Part shown: one piece after another, positions 57,340 to 64,000 of the stretch
Position numbering within the stretch: the first letter of the stretch is position 1
Layout: each line of letters opens with the position of its first letter
DNA from: Lichenostomus cassidix
Taxonomy: Eukaryota; Chordata; Aves; Passeriformes; Meliphagidae
Reading direction: 5' to 3'
DNA: 64,000 nucleotides
Assembly (NCBI GenBank): GCA_008360975.2
Contig: CM039198.1
Location: forward strand, 10,994,547 to 11,058,546
Position numbers and translations under genes: made by a program
Notes under the pieces: generated by a model
Told to the model about the DNA's origin: nothing
The model's input: the letters and a program-made list of their open reading frames with translations, nothing else
Databases searched by the model: none

Positions 57340-57495
57340 ACGCCGAAGCATCTCCGATACCTGCACCGGGGCCAGAGCACCGCTGGGACCAGCACCGGAG
57401 CGTCTCCGGTACCTGAACCGGGAACGGAGCATCTCCGGTACCTGAACCGGGAACGGGGCATCGCCGGGACCAGCACCGCAGCATCTCCGGTCCTC
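57340..57495. repeat. GC-rich minisatellite, 29-bp unit
   Basis: The unit GGAGCATCTCCGGTACCTGAACC recurs at 57397 and 57426 (29 bases apart), with more diverged copies before (from about 57341) and after (to about 57495). It is CpG-rich and lies about 3.2 kb upstream of the NTN1 ATG. The open frames through it are repeat artefacts. Confidence 0.85.
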
Positions 57496-57904
57496 CGGGT
57501 CCCTGCCCGGGAGCGCGGCCGGCCCACATGCGGGCCCAGGGCTGAGCGGCGGCGGGACACGGCCGGGCCGGGCCGGGCTGCAGCGGAGCGCCTCCGTTCC
57601 CCGCCTTTGGGCCGGGAGAAGCCCCGGGGACGGAGAGCGGGGAAGGGCTTTATTTCAGCCTCACCGGGGGCAGCGGGAAAGGCGGCCCCGGCGCTCGGAG
57701 CCTGTTTTAAAAGTCAAATGGCTTCGGGTGCCGGAGCTCGTCCTCCTCCCCGGGAACAATGCGCTGCTCCTCGCCCACCTCCCCCTGCACCGCCCGGGTT
57801 TGGGGAAGGGAGGGGGAAAACCCGAGCGCCTCTTCTCCTGCTCGGCTCTCGGGGGGCCGTTCCCCGGCGGGACCGGGAGCGGCTGGAAAAGCAGAGAAGA
57901 CCCG

Positions 57905-58110
57905 GGTTGAAATAATCAGGAGCGATTTATTCCCCTGGAGTGACAGTTCTTTTGAGCAGTTGCCGAATGGCAGTTTCTGTCTTTCTGAAAGCTTTTCTTC
58001 CAGATTCTGTTCAGATTAGGCTGCAGAGATGAATGAGGCCATTATCCAGCCCAGTAGCTATTCTGAAATGCCAAATTAATTACCAAGGGCTAAATCAAGG
58101 CGATGGGGGC
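57905..58110. promoter_or_regulatory. AT-rich candidate conserved element upstream of NTN1
   Basis: About 200 bases of non-repetitive, AT-balanced sequence between GC-rich flanks. It holds GAAATAATCAGGAGC, TGACAGTTCTTTTG, GAATGAGGCCATTATCC and CCAAATTAATTACC (58072-58084). The abrupt composition change and the motif content are typical of developmental enhancers. Not proven without alignment. Confidence 0.33.
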
Positions 58111-58914
58111 TGGAGGGGAGAGGGAGGCGGCGGTTTGAGGTGTGAAAATATCTCCGCGATCTTTTAAACACGGGCACGGCGGGCGGCTCGGGGTTCTCCC
58201 CTCAAAGCCCCCAAACTTCGCTCAGCAAGCGCGGGGGCAGCGGCGGCCGGAGCCGGGCGGAGAGAGCGCGGACACGCCACGGGGTCCCTCTCCGGTGTCC
58301 CTTCCCCGGCTCCGGCACGACCCCGCCGCTGCCGCATCTCTCACCTCCGGCGGGGCCGCCGGGCACCGCGGGGCTCCGGGCGGGGCTGAACCGGGGCCAC
58401 AGCCGCAGCCGAGGCCGCTTGTGCCGCTCACGGGTCCGGCGGCCCCTCTGGGCTCTCCTCGTCACCTCTCCGCTCCCCGCCACAGGGACTCTCCATCGGC
58501 TGTGCGCCACTCCCGGATCGCACTGAGGAGCAGCCGCGCTCTCCCCAAACCCGTTTGCAGGGTTTATCAGCAGCTGAGCCGCCGCGGAGCGAGCCCGGGG
58601 CATTCCCGAATTCCCTCAGCTCCGAAGGGCCGGGCGGGGATGCTAGAAGTGTTCAGCTGGTCCCTTCTTTGCGATGAGATAGGGAAGCGGGAGGGCGAGG
58701 ATTGTGCAGGGATGCTGATCCATAACTCGGTTCGCATTGCCTGGCTTGGAAGGTAATAGAAACGCCGCGGAGTAAAGGGAGAAAGGCCAGTCCCAAGGGA
58801 ATTAGGGAAGAAGGCACCGCTGGCTCTTCCCGGACTGATGTCTCTCTGCCAGCACAGATCACGACATTTGCACATGACATTTAATCCTCCACCCTAAAGC
58901 TCTTTGGCTCCCGG

Positions 58915-59010
58915 CAGGCAGTTATTGTTATTATTGTCGCTCTAATATTTACGCTTTGCTCCCAAACAAGTGTAATTTCCCCGATCGCTTTGTAGCTCCT
59001 TGGCCCCTAA
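58915..59010. promoter_or_regulatory. AT-rich island, candidate element
   Basis: AGTTATTGTTATTATTGTCG (SOX-like ATTGTT/ATTGTC), CTAATATTTACGC and AAGTGTAATTTCC occur just beyond the right edge of the CpG domain. Motif and composition evidence only. Confidence 0.25.
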
Positions 59011-60209
59011 TCCAGTCTTCAGTTCTCGGGAGAACACACCTCTGGCTGCTTTAATTCACGGGGGAAAAAAAAGAACGAATTTTATGTAAAAAGTAAACAT
59101 TTAGGGGATGGCAGGTCAAGCCTGACTATCAGTTTGGGATGGGGAGAGCTGGGCATGCGGCTGATACTGAATCTTCCGCAAATGCCCAAGACCAGTGAGG
59201 GACATCTCGCCTCACCCCGGGCAGCAGCGAGTGCAGAGCCAGGCAAGACTTTTCCTCGCGCTAGACAGTCCTTGCAAACGAGGAATAAGCAACGAAGAGA
59301 TTTCCCAGGGGCTGAGAAGTGGGCTGGAGAAGGAATCAAGCCTTTAATGTAAATTGGCCGTGGCTGGCAGAGACCACTGAACACTGGGCTATTCAGCATC
59401 TCTGTGAACCTCTAATGATCAACTCGGTTTTCAATTAAACACCCACAATTGCCACCAAGTGAGATAAGCCTCCGGAATACTATATTTTCTCTTGCAAAAT
59501 GTTTTCTTTAGGGCAGGCAGGCTGGGAAGCTGAGTGAGTAATATTTGATTTATTTTCAGCAGAGCAGTGGGACACCCAGCAGCCAGGAGAGCTCCCGGCT
59601 GGCCCAAACAGGAGCCGGAAAGGCTCAAGCACTCCTGGAGACTCACAGGTGGATTCAGCCGCTGCAGCTCTGTGGGTCCCAGATACTCGCAGGAAAACAG
59701 GAGCACTCTTTGATGGTAAAATTGTTAAATCCTTTGATTTATTTGTGTGCTTCCCTACAGAAACGATGGCTTCGTTTGGATGGGTGCGGATGGAGCACAA
59801 GAAGAATAAGGCAGCTTAGGCTGGGAAATGCTGCCATGTGCTGCACACACTGCCGAGGGCTCACCCAAGGGAAAGGGAGTGTTGTGTGGCACAGTCCCGG
59901 AACATGCCCAGACCCTCCAGACCTCAACTCCTCCTGCACCCCAAAGAAAGCTGCCCTACATTTTCAACCTGTTTCCAAGTCAAAATTACTGTTCGAGCAA
60001 CACATTGCAGGGATGGGACAAGAGGGACATGGTGATCTCACAACAATATTCTGAGCTCCAGAGGAAAAATATACCTGGACTGGGAGCTCGGTCCACTGAG
60101 AACACCCCAGTGCAGCTGGAGAAATGTCCCTGAATGAATTGATGGAGGCCTGGGAGGACCCCCTGCACTGACGGAGGGAATACTCCTGCGTGTTTCTGTA
60201 ACCCCAGTT
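59011..60209. other. Intergenic stretch, no exon called
   Basis: Moderate-GC DNA upstream of NTN1. It contains AATAAA signals on the minus strand (TTTATT at about 59548 and 59738-59743), which could end the minus-strand transcript proposed at 60210-61716, but AATAAA is common by chance. AT-rich words occur at 59410-59450. Confidence 0.4.
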
Positions 60210-60319
60210 TCATGGATCTGGAGGACTCGGCCGCCAGGCTGAGGTGTGGGAGATGCGGGGTGAAGGAAAGAGGGTTCGGTTTGGAGGAGGCAGATTCCTG
60301 TAGAAGCTTTGCTGGGGAT
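60210..60319 (-). CDS. Possible terminal exon of an unidentified gene
   Basis: On the minus strand a strong pyrimidine tract ending CTCTGCACACAG precedes 60319. Read in phase 1, as required by the donor of the exon at 60634-60783, it stays open for 35 codons to a TGA at 60210-60212. The translation is Pro/Ser-rich (PQQSFYRNLPPPNRTLF...). A second acceptor-like tract (CCCACACCTCAG) lies inside it in the same frame. This is the weakest member of the proposed gene and could be chance. Confidence 0.22.
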
Positions 60320-60633
60320 CTGTGTGCAGAGGGGGGGATGGGGGACATCCTGTTCATTCAGTAAAATGTTTAATTCGGAGAGACTTCACTGAGGCTTTGC
60401 TGCCACTCTGCAGGTCTTATTTTTAGGTGATCAAAGCACCCACCTGGACCTCAGGGGATCTGAAGCAAGTCCATCCATTGCAAAGGACTTCCTACTCCAC
60501 TGTTTTTAGGACTATTCCCTTCATATCAAGTATTTGTGGGTCTGACTGACAGAGGGACGCCAGAGCAATTCACAAATCCTCACCTCCCCAAGGCCCCTGG
60601 GCCTGAAAGACCCATCCAGCTCCCACACCCTAC

Positions 60634-60783
60634 CTGAATGTTTTTGGGGGCTCAGAGTGAGCATCACTGCCCCAAAGCGCCCATCTTTGACCCCACACCG
60701 CATTTTGCACAGGAGTTTGGTCCACTCCGGCTGCCCCTTCACTCCCCGTAAAAGGAGGATTTTGGGCTTGCTGACTTTCCCAT
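60634..60783 (-). CDS. Exon of an unidentified gene upstream of NTN1 (exon B)
   Basis: The segment has 150 bases with a minus-strand acceptor CAGCCAGCACAG|AT (AG at 60785-60784) and a donor TTCAG|GTAGGG (intron begins 60633). It is open in phase 1 in and phase 1 out. The translation is protein-like: Lys-rich with hydrophobic runs (KPKILLLRGVKGQPEW, then KLLCKMRCGVKDGRFGAVML). The split codon G|AT formed with the exon at 61569-61716 is Asp, in frame. I do not recognise the family. The frame is also open upstream of the acceptor, so a longer exon is possible. It lies on the same strand as NTN1; PIK3R5, the gene I would expect upstream from human order, runs the other way there. Confidence 0.45.
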
Positions 60784-61568
60784 CTGTGCTGGCTGGGGAC
60801 AGTCCCGGCACGGAGGACTCAAACGTCTTCCCAGCAGCTGGGATCTGACTGTCCCTTGAGCAGAGGGATGTCACCAGCACCACGGAGGAGCCTGGCACAG
60901 CTCCCCCCTTTTACGGGTGATGGGCAGCAAACGGAGCACAAGGAAGACACTCGGGTTGGGCTCCTCAGGTGCAATCTGACCTCTGCAGCCATCCATCGTC
61001 CTCAATATCTCTTTCTTTTTATTATTCCTGTTTTTTCTCACAAGTGCTGTGGCTCTGCAGGGAGCAAAGGAAAGTTTCTTTGTTTCCTGCAGAGAAGAAG
61101 CAAAGCTGAGCCATGAGCTGAGCAGGATTTCCCTGCCTGGCACTGCCTGACAGCAGCTCGGAGGAGTCCTGGGCACTGTGAGTTGCTCCTCTGGGAGGAA
61201 ACCAGCCTAGTTTTCAAATCCAGCCTGGATTTGGAATCACCCAGCCCTGAGCCCTGCTGGGGGAGGATAACAGCAAAAAAAACCTTTATCCTTTTGATTT
61301 GAGCCCAGTCTTATTCAGAGAAAATATCTTTTTCACTGCCTTAAGTTGCTTTAGCGAAATCTGAGCAGCAATTCCAACGCAAGAGTTCTGGCGCTGAGGA
61401 AATGCAGATGGAGAGGGCCAAACTTGTCCAGAGCAAAGCGAGATCAGGCAGGACAGGGAAGCCCAGCTGTGCCAAGGGCAGGGACAGTGCAGTGAGCAGT
61501 GCTCCACGGTCCTTTAAATAGCGAGTATTCCTTCAAAATAATTCATTTGAGGAGAGACAGTTCCTTAC

Positions 61569-61716
61569 CTGCATTAGGGAATTGTTTGCTGGCAACAGTG
61601 AACACTCGCAATATCAGTCCAGTGTGGCTCTGGCATAAGAAACTGTCCCATATAGAAATTTTCTGCCTCGACAGAGACCATTTAGGAGAACCCAAGATCA
61701 CAGTTTTATACGGGAC
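61569..61716 (-). CDS. Exon of an unidentified gene upstream of NTN1 (exon A)
   Basis: The segment has 148 bases with minus-strand acceptor CATAACCTTCCACAG|GTCCCG (AG at 61718-61717) and a consensus donor ATGCAG|GTAAGG (intron begins 61568). It is open in phase 0 in and phase 1 out, matching the phase-1 entry of exon B across a 785-bp intron. The translation contains SPKWSLSRQKISIWDSF and GLILRVFTVASKQFPNA. A second good acceptor (GTTTTGCTTCAG|TGG, exon start 61773) would add 19 in-frame codons, so tandem acceptor choice is possible. The upstream exon is not found. Family unknown; the evidence is splice-site quality plus phase agreement only. Confidence 0.45.
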
Positions 61717-61773
61717 CTGTGGAAGGTTATGGAGCTGAAACCCTGAGCTTCTTAGTGGGAATGTTCCTCCCCA

Positions 61774-62219
61774 CTGAAGCAAAACAGTCGTGAAAAAGGA
61801 ATTCGATCTCCTTAAGCCGGTGTAAGGTAAAGATGGAACTTGGTCTGGGCTTCAGGGGAGAGGGAGGGTGTGTGGGAGAGGCTGGGGCCAGGGGCAGGGC
61901 TGGGTGGATTTTAGCTACCTAAGGAGCAGGATTATCGAAACATGGATCCCCAGAGCCTCTGGATTCCCAGCTCTTAGTAACTCCCCCGGCCAGATAATTA
62001 ACTCTTCTCCAGCATTGCCTCTGCAGTGACAAGTGGGCTCGTGGGACTGAGCTCCGATTGTAGCTGGGGCAGGCTCTGTTTCACCATTGCAGACGAAGGG
62101 GGTGTTTTGCTGCTTTCTTTGTTTAAAAGTAATAAAAAAAAATATATTCTGTGGTTAGCACAGGTTTTTCCCATGAGAAATTTTCTTGTGTTTTGTAAAT
62201 AAAGATAAAGTTTGGATGT
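61774..62219. other. Intergenic or intronic stretch, no gene seen
   Basis: Mixed-composition DNA with an A/T-rich part at 62100-62210 including AATAAA at 62199-62204. No exon, repeat or RNA gene recognised. If the exon A gene is real, its upstream exons or promoter lie here or further right. Confidence 0.4.
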
Positions 62220-62423
62220 TGTTGGAACAGTGTCCCAGAACTTGGACAGTGCAGGCCTGGCCAGTCAGGCCTGGGGGAAGGCTTCTGACTGACCAGTCTG
62301 GGTGACTTTTGAGAACTCTATATATGTGATGAAATTAAAACAATAAAGGTCATTGCTTCTTGCCACTGAGAACTGGTGCATTCATTACTCTGCTAGCTGC
62401 TCAACAGCGACAATATTCCAGCA
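62220..62423 (+). mobile_element. Candidate solo LTR of an endogenous retrovirus
   Basis: This 204-bp segment starts TGTTGGAA and ends TTCCAGCA, an 8-base inverted end pair with one mismatch in the TG...CA form usual for LTRs. Inside, in order, are an imperfect palindrome (62258-62295), a TATA-like TATATAT at 62319-62325 and AATAAA at 62342-62347, the promoter then poly-A order of a U3-R-U5 unit. There is no primer-binding site or gag/pol reading frame next to it, so it would be a solo LTR. I see no clear target-site duplication, and the true left end could be a few bases earlier (62217). It could also be a plain AT-rich transcript end. Confidence 0.4.
62258..62295. repeat. Imperfect palindrome in the LTR candidate
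   Basis: TGGCCAGTCAG (62258-62268) pairs with CTGACTGACCA (62285-62295) with one mismatch over 11 bases, leaving a 16-base loop. It lies in what would be the U3 part of the candidate LTR, where dyad protein-binding sites are common. Confidence 0.6.
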
Positions 62424-62690
62424 AGCATCCTGTTCCCTGAGGGAAGAAGTGGGGGATTCGTAGGGATTGAGCCAGCAAGGCTGGGGCAGGGCAAAGAGGG
62501 GCAACAGCCCCATCCAGGCTTTGATTTGTACCTTCCTGAAGGAAAGTGTCCTCTGGATATCAGACGGGACACGGTGAGCGCTGGGGCCTTCCTGACACCC
62601 CAAAATCAAGGGAAGCTGTCCAGAGGGTGCTGGGAGTGAGCCCTGGTCCGACGCTGAGCGGAGCCCTGGCATCTGCCAGGCTGTGTTTTC
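62424..62690. other. Intergenic stretch, no gene seen
   Basis: Moderately GC-rich sequence with no recognised exon or repeat between the LTR candidate and the CpG-rich patch. Confidence 0.4.
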
Positions 62691-63545
62691 CAGGACCTCA
62701 CCGAGGGCGCTGCGCGGCGTTCGGGCCGCTTTTGGCAGCCATCCTAACCTAATTATAATTAAGGATGTATTAAGCGGGGATGAAGTGGCCTTCGAGTGGC
62801 TATAACCTTCTAATAGGGGACTTGGGGAGAGGCAGCAGGAGCGGCTCCGGCCGGGCACTGAGGCGTCCTGGGAGCACTGGGCCAACAATTGTATCGGAGA
62901 AGACTTCCCGTGCCTCCTCCCAGGACACAGAGCCCTCATCCCGCTCCATCCCAGGGCTGCCTTCATGCAGAGACTCTCCTACCCAGCGCAGGCCCTGCCG
63001 GGGCTGAGCTGAGCTCCGGAGCTTTCTCTCGGCGCTGCCTCCGCACCGCCAGCAGTCAGCAGCGCCATCAATCAGCGCCGTGCCCATGCCAGGGCAGGGG
63101 GCACGGATGGATCCGAGCCCTGCACTGCACTCCCTGCGCATCATCCCGGCGTGCTGGGGGGTCCGTAGCATCCCAAACCCAGCCCCCCGTCCCACTGCCG
63201 CCGGCGGGCACCGCCCCGGCCCTGTCCCTGTCCCTGTCCCTGTCCCGGCGGCTCCTGGCGAGGCTGGAGCAGCTGGGGAGAGCTTGTTTGCCCAGCCGAA
63301 TTCCTCGCTGTCGACTGCTGCTCAGCGGCACCGTCGCCCGCCTGGAAGTCGATCCCGCCGCGCACGCCCTGGCGTGCCCGAGCCTCGGGAATGCCAGAGC
63401 AGAGCGCATGGGAAGCACGGAGGGGAGGGGATTGAGAGGAGGCAAAGGCAAACTCTGGGCCAGCCTCGGTTTCCCCAGAAATCGAGCAGAGAATGCTGCT
63501 CACCGCCCTGATAAAGCTCTTTGCTGTCCGCGGTAGGAAAGGCTG
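62691..63545. promoter_or_regulatory. CpG-rich patch, possible second promoter
   Basis: CpG-dense sequence (for example 62700-62735 and 63180-63380) separated from the NTN1 CpG domain by more than 4 kb of CpG-poor DNA. It contains a short CCCTGT run at 63220-63246. It could be the promoter of a neighbouring gene, including the unidentified minus-strand exons at 60-62 kb. On the plus strand an ATG at 63493 opens a hydrophobic start (MLLTALIKLFAV) followed by a GTAGGA word, but this is too short to call a gene. Confidence 0.35.
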
Positions 63546-64000
63546 CTCCGATCTTCAGCCGGGGGTGGCTGCAGGTCAGCCCTGCTCCCCATGCCTCAGG
63601 AACGACGGGGAGCAGAAGGTAAAACCCCTTTTTCTGTCCCTTCCCTCCATGGCTCCAGTAACCTCCGGCTGTTTTTCAGTGCTCATCTTGTGCTAGAGAA
63701 AAGCAAATCCATTCTCCCAGCACAGCGCCTGCTTTGGGTTCTGCTGGATCCTTTTCTCCAGGATCCTGCCTGTCCCGGGCATCCCGATGGATGCACACAG
63801 ACACTGTCGGAATTCCAGCTGCAAACACCTCACATCCACCAAACGCTGCTCTAGGACCTCTCTTCTAGTATCAATGCCCCCTCACACAGGTGCCCTGGCC
63901 TTTGGTGGCATCGTTAAGTGTGTGGTGACACATGCAGTGAAATGTCACTGCTGGGAGGGTTAATGTGGGGTGTGAGCTGTTCCCGGGGCAACTCAAATGC
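63546..64000. other. Window end, no gene seen
   Basis: Moderate-GC intergenic sequence. No exon, repeat or RNA gene can be supported here. Confidence 0.4.

Noticed and set aside
60871..61176. Lys/Asn-rich segment with a good acceptor between exons A and B
   Set aside because: Its entry phase (2) does not fit the donor of exon A (phase 1), so it is not inserted in the gene model.
61286..61507. Segment with an acceptor-like CATTTCCTCAG on the minus strand between exons A and B
   Set aside because: In the phase required it meets a stop after about 16 codons and has no clear donor.

Overview
The window is a vertebrate nuclear locus, almost certainly from a bird. It carries the 5' part of the netrin-1 gene (NTN1) on the minus strand. 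The identification rests on two exons whose translations are unmistakable netrin-1 (laminin-N domain, LE1, LE2) and whose splice sites and phases join perfectly. The bird assignment is an inference from how closely the remembered avian netrin-1 protein matches, especially at the signal peptide. There are no bacterial operons, CRISPR arrays, tRNA or rRNA genes that I can recognise. Nearly all other open frames are chance frames in GC-moderate intronic DNA.

Layout, left to right. 1-2551: start of the intron after coding exon 2. 2552-2740: the LE2 exon (189 bp, phase 1 to 1). 2741-53142: one 50.4-kb phase-1 intron holding microsatellites (GGGAA, GGGAT, CCCTG), four clear minisatellites, a pair of 110-bp dispersed repeat copies at about 89% identity, and several AT-rich islands with homeodomain, GATA or octamer-type motifs that look like candidate enhancers. 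53143-54166: first coding exon (341 codons plus one base). 54167-54183: 5'UTR stub behind a candidate splice acceptor. 51.1-58.6 kb: a very large CpG-rich domain spanning the exon and upstream flank.

Upstream of NTN1, the 60-62 kb stretch contains at least two minus-strand exon-like segments (60634-60783 and 61569-61716). They have strong splice sites and matching phases, and may belong to a gene I cannot identify; a possible terminal exon lies at 60210-60319. At 62220-62423 there is a solo-LTR-like element with short inverted ends, a TATA box and AATAAA. A CpG-rich patch at about 62.7-63.5 kb could be another promoter.

Functionally, the window is the promoter-proximal half of an axon-guidance gene with a long, probably regulatory first coding intron. 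I found no convincing undescribed system. The best leads are the unidentified upstream exons, the repeat pair, the LTR candidate and the AT-rich candidate enhancers.
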